Source: Hyphomicrobiales bacterium
Lineage (GTDB): Bacteria > Pseudomonadota > Alphaproteobacteria > Rhizobiales > Aestuariivirgaceae
DNA length: 6,580 nucleotides
Assembly (NCBI GenBank): GCA_014380505.1
Contig: JACMJT010000418.1
Location: 1 to 6,580, forward strand
Direction of reading: 5' to 3'
A program made the position numbers and the translations under genes. The notes beneath the pieces were generated by a model. The model was not told where the DNA came from. It searched no databases and saw nothing but the letters and a program-made list of their open reading frames with translations. This document shows, one piece after another, positions 1-5,800 of the stretch (position 1 is the stretch's first letter; every line of letters begins with the position of its first letter).

Positions 1-948
1 AAGCGCCGCCCCGGCCAATCGCGCTTCACCACGCAGCGCCGGGAAGCCGATGCCGTTAAGATCCTGTCGGGCGTGTTCGAGGATGACCGCACCGGTGGCC
101 CGGTCACCACCGGCACGCCGATCATGCTGATGATCGAGAACACCGACCAGCGCCCCAAGGACTATGCGGAAATCCGCGACAAGTTCCGGCCCGGCCACGC
201 CGACTGGACCTACCAGGCCAAATACGGCTTGCGCGATTATCGCGGTGGCGGCCGTTCCTCGGCACGGGAGACGGCGGCGCGGGTGGCGGCAGGGGCAATC
301 GCTCGCAAGGTCCTTCCCGGCGTCAATATCCGCGGCAGCCTCGTGCAAATGGGTCCCCATGCCATTGACCGCACCAATTGGGATTGGTCGCAGGTTGACA
401 AGAACCCGTTCTTTTCGCCCGACGCCAAGGCAGCGGCTTTCTGGGAGGATTACTTGGACGGCGTGCGAAAGTCAGGCTCGTCGTGCGGGGCTATCATCGA
501 AGTAACCGCATCGGGCGTGCCCGCCGGCTGGGGCGCCCCCGTTTACGCCAAGCTCGACCAGGACATTGCCGCCGCCATGATGAGCATCAATGCGGTGAAG
601 GGCGTGGAGATCGGCGCGGGCTTCAGCGCGGCGGCATTGTCGGGCGAAGAAAATTCCGATGAAATCCGCATGCGCCACGGCAAGCCGGAATTCCTGTCAA
701 ACCACGCCGGCGGCATCCTCGGCGGGATTTCCACGGGGCAAGACATTGTGGTGCGCTTCGCAGTCAAGCCTACCTCATCTATCCTCAGTTCACGGAAGAC
801 CGTCACGGCTTCAGGCGAAGACGCCGACATAGTCACCAAAGGCCGCCACGACCCTTGCGTGGGCATTCGCGCCGTGCCGGTGGGTGAAGCCATGCTGGCG
901 CTGGTGCTGGCCGACCATTTCCTGCGGCACAGGGCACAGATGGGGTAA
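1..948 (+). CDS. aroC: Chorismate synthase, 5'-truncated by window edge
   Basis: Catalyses the last shikimate-pathway step, 5-enolpyruvylshikimate-3-phosphate to chorismate, using reduced FMN in the cytoplasm. The reading frame is open from base 1, so the gene starts outside the window. 315 residues are present. Compared from memory with E. coli AroC (361 aa), about 46 N-terminal residues are missing, including the GESHG motif. Family motifs seen: [14 protein letters not shown] (bases 4-45), TGTPI then ENTDQR (about 112-156), [25 protein letters not shown] (signature, about 220-276), [28 protein letters not shown] (about 697-747), KPTSSI, and the C-terminal [12 protein letters not shown] followed by [11 protein letters not shown] (844-912). 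The FMN- and substrate-contacting blocks in this part look intact, with no frameshift. It is convergent with xseB across a 30-bp gap. Identification is very secure; only the 5' end is unknown. Confidence 0.97.
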   Translation, partial: KRRPGQSRFTTQRREADAVKILSGVFEDDRTGGPVTTGTPIMLMIENTDQRPKDYAEIRDKFRPGHADWTYQAKYGLRDYRGGGRSSARETAARVAAGAIARKVLPGVNIRGSLVQMGPHAIDRTNWDWSQVDKNPFFSPDAKAAAFWEDYLDGVRKSGSSCGAIIEVTASGVPAGWGAPVYAKLDQDIAAAMMSINAVKGVEIGAGFSAAALSGEENSDEIRMRHGKPEFLSNHAGGILGGISTGQDIVVRFAVKPTSSILSSRKTVTASGEDADIVTKGRHDPCVGIRAVPVGEAMLALVLADHFLRHRAQMG

Positions 949-957
949 TTCTACCCC
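942..957. terminator. Small hairpin over the aroC stop codon (weak terminator candidate)
   Basis: A perfect 6-bp stem GGGGTA/TACCCC closes an ATTC tetraloop. It includes the aroC stop codon TAA (946-948). The following bases (CCCTCGTTATAAG) are not a clear U-tract, so this is not a textbook intrinsic terminator. It lies between the convergent aroC and xseB genes, where one would expect a termination or transcript-stabilising structure. The structure is visible in the sequence; the function is inferred. Confidence 0.35.
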
Positions 958-978
958 CCTCGTTATAAGAATGGCGAG

Positions 979-1227
979 CTACTCCACATCGAGCGGTTCA
1001 GTGCCCGCCGCCGTGCCGTCGGGCTTCAGGGTGATCTTCTCGATCCTGGCCTCGGCGTCCTTCAGGAGCTTTTCGCAATGCTCCTTCAGAGTTCGCCCGC
1101 GCTCGTAGATCGAGATCGACTGTTCGAGATCGACTTTGCCGGATTCGAGCTTGGTGACGATCTCCTCCAGTTGCGCCAGCGCCTTTTCGAAGGGAAGGCT
1201 CGCAATATCGTTGGTCTCGGCAGCCAT
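979..1227 (-). CDS. xseB: Exodeoxyribonuclease VII small subunit
   Basis: Small subunit of exonuclease VII, which with XseA degrades single-stranded DNA from either end to oligonucleotides and acts in repair in the cytoplasm. The 82-aa length fits the family (about 80 aa in E. coli). The diagnostic helical core is present: [19 protein letters not shown] (residues 12-30), [13 protein letters not shown] (32-44), then a second helix with [12 protein letters not shown] (about 51-62), followed by a short acidic polar tail. The two amphipathic helices form the hairpin that packs on XseA. The ATG is supported by a GGAG ribosome-binding sequence (minus strand 1241-1238, 10 nt upstream). It overlaps the TGA of the upstream deacetylase by one base (TGATG, 1229-1225), so translation is probably coupled. 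xseA is not in the window. No promoter of its own is visible. Confidence 0.95.
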   Translation of the reverse strand: MAAETNDIASLPFEKALAQLEEIVTKLESGKVDLEQSISIYERGRTLKEHCEKLLKDAEARIEKITLKPDGTAAGTEPLDVE

Positions 1228-2192
1228 CAGAACTCATCTCCGGGTTGATCGTCTACGCCGCCGGCCGACCCGCGCATCAGCGCTTGCACATGAACGCCAA
1301 CCGACGAGGCCAAACCTTGCAAATCATAGCCGCCTTCCAACACCGATACAACGCGGCCGCCGCCATGGGTTTCCGCCGCCTCCATCAATTGCAGCGTCGC
1401 CCATGCAAAATCGTCTTCCGTCAATTGCAGGCTGCCGAGGGGATCACGGTGGTGGGCATCGAAGCCGGCCGAGATGATGACGAGATCGGGTGCGAAGGCA
1501 TCAAGGGCTGGAAGAATGACCGAGCCCATGGCTTCGCGGAATTGCTCGCCGCCATCGCCCGCCCGCAGCGGTGCATTGAAGATGTTGCCCACGCCGGTTT
1601 CCCGGGTTGAACCCGTGCCCGGATAAAGCGGCATCTGGTGAGTCGAGCCATAGAACAGGTCTGGCTCGGACCAGAAAATATCCTGGGTGCCGTTGCCATG
1701 ATGCACGTCGAAATCAACGACGGCGACGCGCCCCGCCCCATGACGCTCCCGGGCGTAGAGGGCCGCAATGGCCGCTTGGTTGAAGAAGCAAAACCCCATG
1801 GGCCTCTCCCGCTCGGCATGGTGGCCTGGCGGGCGCATGGCCACAAAAGCGTTGTCGGCCTCGCCCTGGAACACCAGATCGACGGCGGCGGTCGCTGCTC
1901 CAACGGCGCACATCGCCGCTTCCAGGGTACCCGGCGACATCACCGTATCGGCATCGAGATATTCAGTGCCTTTCCCGGGCGCCATGGAGCGAATGCGTTG
2001 CAGATGCGCGACCGTATGAGCCTTCAGTATGTCCGCGTCGCGGCCGAGTGGTGCTTCGCGGCGCAGGAGGCCTTTGAACGGAGGCGTTGCCAGAATCCGG
2101 TCAATGGCGCGGATGCGGTCGGCCCGCTCCGGGTGGCCTTCGGGAGTCTCGTGGGCCAGCGAGGCGGGATGGGTGAAAAGGGCCGTGGTCAT
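1227..2192 (-). CDS. Histone-deacetylase-family deacetylase / acetylpolyamine amidohydrolase-like
   Basis: Zinc-dependent hydrolase of the arginase/HDAC fold. Bacterial members remove acetyl or acyl groups from polyamines, small molecules or protein lysines, and the substrate here cannot be told from sequence. Using the ATG at 2192 it is 321 aa. Motifs: [21 protein letters not shown] at the N terminus (residues 7-27); RPPGHHAE (120-127) with the paired histidines 124/125; [13 protein letters not shown] (158-170) giving zinc ligands D162 and H164; SAGFDAH (241-247) giving D245; EGGYD (286-290) with the catalytic tyrosine 289. The whole active site is intact. The frame stays open upstream to 2261, but that would overlap the divergent tsaC start and add a 23-residue extension foreign to the family, so I chose 2192. 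No strong Shine-Dalgarno is visible there. It is the first gene of an operon with xseB. Its promoter should lie in the 49-bp gap shared with tsaC. Confidence 0.93.
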   Translation of the reverse strand: MTTALFTHPASLAHETPEGHPERADRIRAIDRILATPPFKGLLRREAPLGRDADILKAHTVAHLQRIRSMAPGKGTEYLDADTVMSPGTLEAAMCAVGAATAAVDLVFQGEADNAFVAMRPPGHHAERERPMGFCFFNQAAIAALYARERHGAGRVAVVDFDVHHGNGTQDIFWSEPDLFYGSTHQMPLYPGTGSTRETGVGNIFNAPLRAGDGGEQFREAMGSVILPALDAFAPDLVIISAGFDAHHRDPLGSLQLTEDDFAWATLQLMEAAETHGGGRVVSVLEGGYDLQGLASSVGVHVQALMRGSAGGVDDQPGDEF

Positions 2193-2203
2193 AGGCAGTT
2201 TGT

Positions 2204-2239
2204 AGCTGGCGGCGTGCGGGACTGCTATAGACGCCAGCT
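2204..2239. repeat. 8-bp inverted repeat in the divergent promoter region
   Basis: The left arm AGCTGGCG (2204-2211) and right arm CGCCAGCT (2232-2239) are perfect reverse complements separated by 20 bp. They lie in the 49-bp gap between the deacetylase (minus) and tsaC (plus). Read on its own strand, each gene is preceded by CGCCAGCT, 11 nt before the deacetylase ATG and 2 nt before the tsaC ATG. Between the arms sits a weak -10-like GCTATA (2224-2229), with TTGTAG (2200-2205) 18 nt upstream of it. This could be an operator for a dimeric regulator of both operons, or an RNA stem in a leader. It could also be chance in GC-rich DNA. Confidence 0.4.
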
Positions 2240-2241
2240 GC

Positions 2242-3180
2242 ATGCCTGCCGTGAATGACATTGCCGCCGCCGCAGAGGCGCTGAAGCGTGGCGACCTCGT
2301 CGCCTTTCCGACCGAGACCGTTTATGGCCTCGGCGCCGATGCCACCAATGACACGGCGGTGGCCCGGGTTTATGCGGCGAAGGGGAGGCCTGCCTTCAAT
2401 CCATTGATCATTCATATGGCGGACGCGGAGGCCGCTTTCCGGCTCGGTGATTTTCCGGAGATGGCAAAGACTTTGGCGCGGGCATTCTGGCCCGGTCCCT
2501 TGACGATCGTCGTGCCGCGCGAGGCCTCCTGCCCGGTGTCGCTGCTCGCCTCCGCCGGGCTTCCGTCAATCGCTGTCCGGGTGCCCAATCATCCGGTTGC
2601 GCTCGATCTGCTGCGCCAATTTGGCCAGCCCCTCGTCGGCCCCAGCGCCAATCCCTCGGGCCGCGTCAGTCCAACGAGCGCCGAGCATGTGCGGCGGCAT
2701 CTGGGTTTAAAGGTGGCGATGATCCTCGATGGCGGCCGGTGCAAGGTGGGGGTTGAATCAACGGTGGTAAGTTTTCTCGAAGCATCGCCCAAGTTGCTGC
2801 GCCATGGCGGCATCTCGCGGGAGGGGATCGAAGGCGTCACTGGTTCGGCGGTGGCCGTCGAATCCCATGCATCACGGCCCCATGCGCCAGGGCAGCTCGT
2901 CAGCCACTACGCGCCACGTGCTGAAATCCGGCTCAACGTGGAAACCCCGCGCAATGGCGAGGCTTATCTGGGCTTCGGCCCGCTGCACACGCACGGACCC
3001 TACTCGCTTTCACCTTCCGGCGATCTGGTCGAGGCTGCCGCCAGCCTGTTCCGCCTGTTGCATGATATCGACGCTACGGGTGTTGCATCGATTGCGGTGG
3101 CCCCCATACCCCATCACGGTCTCGGTGAAGCGATCAACGACCGCCTGTTACGGGCCGCGGCGCCCCGGAACCGAGCATGA
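2242..3180 (+). CDS. tsaC: L-threonylcarbamoyladenylate synthase, Sua5 type (two-domain)
   Basis: Makes threonylcarbamoyl-AMP from threonine, bicarbonate and ATP, the first step of t6A formation at A37 of ANN-decoding tRNAs; TsaD and partners then transfer the group. The 312-aa length fits the long Sua5 (TsaC2) form rather than short TsaC of about 190 aa. YrdC domain motifs: FPTETVYGLGADA (residues 22-34), KGRPAFNPLIIH (47-58), WPGPLT (83-88), GPSANPSG (133-140), GVESTVV (170-176) and LLRHGGI (185-191). The linker PGQLVSHYAPRA (216-227) leads to the C-terminal Sua5 domain ending in HHGLGEAINDRLLRAAAP. The start is the first ATG in the frame; no Shine-Dalgarno is evident before it. It is the first gene of a plus-strand operon, and its stop overlaps the next start by 4 bases (ATGA, 3177-3180). 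The family is essential or near-essential in many bacteria. Confidence 0.95.
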   Translation: MPAVNDIAAAAEALKRGDLVAFPTETVYGLGADATNDTAVARVYAAKGRPAFNPLIIHMADAEAAFRLGDFPEMAKTLARAFWPGPLTIVVPREASCPVSLLASAGLPSIAVRVPNHPVALDLLRQFGQPLVGPSANPSGRVSPTSAEHVRRHLGLKVAMILDGGRCKVGVESTVVSFLEASPKLLRHGGISREGIEGVTGSAVAVESHASRPHAPGQLVSHYAPRAEIRLNVETPRNGEAYLGFGPLHTHGPYSLSPSGDLVEAAASLFRLLHDIDATGVASIAVAPIPHHGLGEAINDRLLRAAAPRNRA

Positions 3181-4586
3181 CCGCCACGCCGAGCGAAGAC
3201 ACACTCAAGCGCCTCACCTCCGGAGTAGGCGCGAAGAACGCAATCCGCGCCGCCAAGGAGATGGACGGCTATATGCGCGAGTGGCGCGGGATTTGGCATG
3301 GCAAATCACCACTGGTTCTGCGCCCCGGTTCCGCGCAAGAAGTTTCGCAAATCCTCGTCATTGCCAACGAGATGGGGACAGCGATCGTACCTCAATCGGG
3401 CAATACCGGGCTCGCGGGTGGGCAAATCCCCCATGAGACCGGCACGGAAATTCTCCTTTCGCTAGACCGCATGACTCGCATCATCGATGTAGATTCTTCC
3501 GACAACACCATGACGGTGGAGGCGGGAGCCACGCTCAAATCGGTGCAGGAGGCGGCGGATGCGGTGGACCGTCTGTTTCCGTTGAGCCTAGCGTCGGAAG
3601 GGTCGGCCCGCATCGGCGGCAATCTCTCCACCAATGCGGGCGGCCTCAATGTTATCGCCTATGGCAACGCACGCGATCTCTGCCTCGGGTTGGAAGTGGT
3701 GCTGGCCGATGGCCGCATCTGGAACGGTCTCAAGCGGCTGCGCAAGGATAATACCGGTTACGACCTCAAAAACATGTTCATTGGCGCCGAGGGCACGCTT
3801 GGAATCATCACGGGAGCGGTGCTCAAGCTCTATCCCAAGCCGAAGCGCTATGAGACGGCCTTCATCGCCGTGCCTTCGCCACAGGCCGCCGTCGATCTGC
3901 TGTCGCTGGCCCGTGCGTTGAGCGGCAACCGCGTGACAGCCTTCGAGCTGATGCCGCTTATATCCCTGGGTTTCACCATCAAACATATGGGCGTGCGTGA
4001 TCCGCTTGGCGCGCCTTCGCCCTGGTACGTATTGTCAGAGCTTTCCGATCCCGCGGAGGGCGCCTTCGATCAAATCCTCGAAGAGGCCATGGCGCGCGGA
4101 TTGGTGAGCGATGCTACCCTCGCGCAGTCGGGCGCCCAGCGCACCGAACTGTGGGCGATACGTGAACTCATGTCGGAATCGCAGAAGTTCGAGGGCGGCT
4201 CGATCAAGCATGATGTGTCCGTGCCGGTATCGAAAGTGCCGCAATTTCTCGATGAGGCGGCGGCGGCGATGCACCGTTACATGCCCGGTGCGCGCCTATT
4301 TTCCTTCGGCCACATGGGCGACGGCAATATCCATTACAACGTCTCCCAGCCGGTGGGGATGGACAAGACGGCTTTCCTTGATCGTTGGGAAGAGATGAAT
4401 GGGGTGATTTTCGAGATTGTGTTGAGGTTCGGCGGTTCAATAGGTGCCGAGCACGGCATCGGACGCTTGAAGCGCCATCATATGCCGAAGATCAAATCAC
4501 CAGTGGAATTGCAGATGATGCGGGATTTGAAATACATGCTCGACCCTAACGGCATTCTCAATCCCGGAAAGGTGCTGCCCGATTGA
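3177..4586 (+). CDS. FAD-linked D-2-hydroxyacid dehydrogenase (D-2-hydroxyglutarate / D-lactate dehydrogenase type)
   Basis: Flavoprotein of the vanillyl-alcohol-oxidase/PCMH superfamily, GlcD/Dld/D2HGDH branch, oxidising a D-2-hydroxyacid to the 2-oxoacid and passing electrons to a carrier. The 469-aa length is normal. FAD domain: PLVLRPGSAQEV (residues 45-56), VPQSGNTGLAGG (71-82), EGSARIGGNLSTNAGG (141-156), GLEVVLADG (171-179), KDNTGYDLKNMFIGAEGTLGI (190-210). C-terminal domain: KHDVSVP (344-350), FGHMGDGNIHYNV (377-389), GGSIGAEHGIG (419-429) and LDPNGILNPGK (455-465). H379, H386 and E425 match the metal-binding pattern of D-2-hydroxyglutarate dehydrogenases, so I favour that activity. 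D-lactate or another hydroxyacid cannot be excluded. GGAA at 3167-3170 lies 6 nt before the ATG, which overlaps the tsaC stop. There is no signal peptide or membrane segment. Family call secure, substrate not. Confidence 0.9.
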   Translation: MTATPSEDTLKRLTSGVGAKNAIRAAKEMDGYMREWRGIWHGKSPLVLRPGSAQEVSQILVIANEMGTAIVPQSGNTGLAGGQIPHETGTEILLSLDRMTRIIDVDSSDNTMTVEAGATLKSVQEAADAVDRLFPLSLASEGSARIGGNLSTNAGGLNVIAYGNARDLCLGLEVVLADGRIWNGLKRLRKDNTGYDLKNMFIGAEGTLGIITGAVLKLYPKPKRYETAFIAVPSPQAAVDLLSLARALSGNRVTAFELMPLISLGFTIKHMGVRDPLGAPSPWYVLSELSDPAEGAFDQILEEAMARGLVSDATLAQSGAQRTELWAIRELMSESQKFEGGSIKHDVSVPVSKVPQFLDEAAAAMHRYMPGARLFSFGHMGDGNIHYNVSQPVGMDKTAFLDRWEEMNGVIFEIVLRFGGSIGAEHGIGRLKRHHMPKIKSPVELQMMRDLKYMLDPNGILNPGKVLPD

Positions 4587-5005
4587 TGATGTTCCGCGAT
4601 ATGGAAGATAGGGATGTGGAGGCAGTCGCCGCCCTGTGGCGGGACTGCGGGCTGACCCGCGAGTGGAACGATCCTTACAAGGACATTGCATTCGCTCGCC
4701 GCGGCGAGACATCGACAATCCTTGTGGGCGAGGCTCAAGGCCGCATCGCCGCATCTGTTATGGCGGGCCACGATGGACATCGCGGCGTACTTTATTACGT
4801 GGCCGTTGAGCCGGCTTTGCGGGGCAAGGGCTTTGGCAAGGAGGCCGTGCGCGCCGCCGAATCCTGGATTCGCGCCCGCGGCGTATGGAAGATCAATCTG
4901 CTGGTACGCTCCGAAAACGCGGCTGTGCGCGGCTTCTATGAAAAGCTTGGCTACGAGATGAGTCCCGTTACGTGCATGGCGCGAAGATTGGACGGCGCAA
5001 AGTGA
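4586..5005 (+). CDS. GNAT-family N-acetyltransferase, YpeA-like
   Basis: Small acetyl-CoA-dependent acyltransferase of 139 aa. The acetyl-CoA pyrophosphate-binding motif is clear: YYVAVEPALRGKGFGKEAV (residues 70-88), with the R/Q-x-x-G-x-G/A signature as RGKGFG. The motif-B region ENAAVRGFYEKLGYE (110-124) follows. LWRDCGLTREWNDPYKDI (17-34) and AGHDGHRG (60-67) resemble E. coli YpeA (recalled: LW..C.L...WNDP..DI and GGYDGHRG), so I place it in that subgroup, whose substrate is not established as far as I know. The frame could start at TTG 4583, but ATG 4586 is preferred because it forms the TGATG overlap with the preceding stop; ATG 4589 is also possible. GGAAAGG (4566-4572) is a somewhat distant ribosome-binding candidate. 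The gene is probably translated by coupling within the operon. Confidence 0.9.
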   Translation: MMFRDMEDRDVEAVAALWRDCGLTREWNDPYKDIAFARRGETSTILVGEAQGRIAASVMAGHDGHRGVLYYVAVEPALRGKGFGKEAVRAAESWIRARGVWKINLLVRSENAAVRGFYEKLGYEMSPVTCMARRLDGAK

Positions 5006-5412
5006 TGCCGGAGCAACAAGTCCCCAAACTCGGTGTGTCGGCTTGTGTCTGGCAGGGGCCACGTGTGCTCATTATTCAGCGGGCCAATCCCCCGTTCGCC
5101 AGGATGTGGAGCCTGCCCGGCGGGCATGTGGACGCGGGTGAAACGCTGCTGGCGGCGGCCCACCGGGAACTGCTCGAAGAAACCGGCGTCAAGGCTCGCC
5201 TCAAACAACTGGCCGGCATGTATACGTTGGCTCATCCTGACGGCGCATATATGATCGCCTGCTACACGGGCCGATGGAAATCGGGCAAAGCCATGGCGTC
5301 TGGTGATGCCTTGTCGATTCTTTGGGCGCTCCCGGCCGAATTGGACGGCCTCGCCTTCACCCCCAATGTCCGCGATGCAATTGAACGCGCCAGGCTGCTG
5401 CTAAAGCTTTGA
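5005..5412 (+). CDS. NUDIX hydrolase (ADP-ribose pyrophosphatase-like)
   Basis: Hydrolase of nucleoside diphosphates linked to another moiety. The 135-aa protein carries a perfect NUDIX box (G-x5-E-x7-R-E-U-x-E-E-x-G-U) at residues 40-62, from GHVDAGE through RELLEETGV, which supplies the Mg2+-binding glutamates. The preceding MWSLPGG (34-40) and the N-terminal strand LGVSACVW are typical of the small single-domain MutT/ADPRase-like group. The substrate (ADP-ribose, an oxidised nucleotide or other) cannot be fixed from the motif alone. ATG 5005 overlaps the upstream TGA by one base (TGATG). A GTG at 5002 would give a 4-base overlap and one more residue. The more distal in-frame ATG at 4972 lies inside the acetyltransferase and is unlikely. 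GGACGG (4990-4995) may serve as a weak ribosome-binding site. Last gene of the four-gene operon; no convincing intrinsic terminator follows. Confidence 0.92.
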   Translation: MPEQQVPKLGVSACVWQGPRVLIIQRANPPFARMWSLPGGHVDAGETLLAAAHRELLEETGVKARLKQLAGMYTLAHPDGAYMIACYTGRWKSGKAMASGDALSILWALPAELDGLAFTPNVRDAIERARLLLKL

Positions 5413-5431
5413 ATAAAAATGGCTGTTTCAA

Positions 5432-5447
5432 GTTAACCTTCGTTTAA
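5432..5447 (-). promoter_or_regulatory. Candidate CtrA-binding site (full TTAA-N7-TTAAC)
   Basis: Read on the minus strand the bases are C-TTAA-ACGAAGG-TTAAC, matching the CtrA consensus TTAA-N7-TTAAC at all nine fixed positions. On the plus strand it is TTAA-N7-TTAA (5433-5447). It lies in the 123-bp gap between the NUDIX gene and the small gene at 5536, the only sizeable AT-richer intergenic stretch here. A GANTC (CcrM methylation) sequence, GAGTC, follows at 5453-5457, and a weak -10-like GCTAAT is at 5476-5481, placing the box near -48. CtrA is a cell-cycle regulator of Alphaproteobacteria. Binding and regulation are inferred. Confidence 0.55.
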
Positions 5448-5535
5448 GGATCGAGTCGCCCCAGCCCCCATAGTTGCTAATGTGCGGTGGGGACGGCGCG
5501 GCGTTTCGACTGGGACGCACAGGTTTTTGGATCAA

Positions 5536-5796
5536 ATGCTCAAATACAACGCCAAGACGCTTAGTCCACCGAGTACGGCCGAGGCCAAGCACATGGCGCT
5601 CCGCTACATTCTCGATGCCTGGGAGGAAGCGATTTATGACGGGCTCGATCCCGATTGCATTGCCACGGCGGCGATTTTCGCTGCCCTCTCGGACATGATC
5701 GCCACCTATGGCGAGGAGCCCGTTGCGGTGATGTGCGAGCGCCTACCCGAGCGCATCCGGGCGGGCGAATTTACCATCACCAAGACAAAGCAATAA
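5536..5796 (+). CDS. Small protein of unknown function (86 aa)
   Basis: I do not recognise a named family. From ATG 5536 the protein is 86 aa, soluble, with no signal peptide or membrane segment. It appears largely helical: AEAKHMALRYILDAWEEAIYDG (residues 15-36), then DPDCIATAAIFAALSDMIATYG (38-59), then EEPVAVMCERLPERIRAGEF (60-79), and a short basic tail TKTKQ. The pattern of a helix, a DGLDPD turn, an alanine-rich helix and an ER-rich helix resembles small conserved hypothetical proteins I associate with rhizobia, but this is a memory impression only. Upstream in-frame GTG 5482 would add an Arg/Gly-rich 18-residue stretch lacking a ribosome-binding site, so the ATG is preferred; a modest GGA lies 4 nt before it. 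The candidate CtrA box is 88 bases upstream. The codon pattern resembles the neighbours and the alternative frames look worse, supporting a real gene. It ends 4 bp from the convergent acuI stop. Confidence 0.75.
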   Translation: MLKYNAKTLSPPSTAEAKHMALRYILDAWEEAIYDGLDPDCIATAAIFAALSDMIATYGEEPVAVMCERLPERIRAGEFTITKTKQ

Positions 5797-5800
5797 CACT

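Noticed and set aside
1638..2258. Long plus-strand open frame opposite the deacetylase
   Set aside because: It is antisense to a protein with a complete HDAC active site, and its translation shows no family motif. Long shadow frames are common in GC-rich DNA.
2193..2261. N-terminal extension of the deacetylase to 2261 (or to ATG 2243)
   Set aside because: Both would overlap the start of tsaC and consume the whole divergent promoter. The added residues do not resemble HDAC-family N termini, which begin close to the [17 protein letters not shown] block.
2804..3436. 210-aa plus-strand frame spanning the tsaC/dehydrogenase junction
   Set aside because: It is an out-of-frame reading of two well-supported genes, rich in Arg/Ser/Pro as expected for a shadow frame.
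4478..5062. 194-aa minus-strand open frame opposite the acetyltransferase
   Set aside because: It runs across the 3' end of the FAD enzyme, all of the GNAT gene and into the NUDIX gene, all with clear motifs. Its translation is unrecognisable and low in domain-like features.
5403..5410. AAAGCTTT palindrome at the end of the NUDIX gene as a terminator
   Set aside because: It has no loop and no following T-tract, and it lies within the last codons. It is probably incidental.
4586..5412. GNAT plus NUDIX pair as a toxin-antitoxin or defence module
   Set aside because: The GNAT is YpeA-like, not of the RHH-paired TacT/AtaT type. There is no small antitoxin gene, and both lie in a housekeeping operon.
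5482..5535. GTG start at 5482 for the small unknown gene
   Set aside because: No ribosome-binding sequence precedes it, and the extra residues are Arg/Gly-rich and unlike the rest of the protein. ATG 5536 gives a cleaner start.
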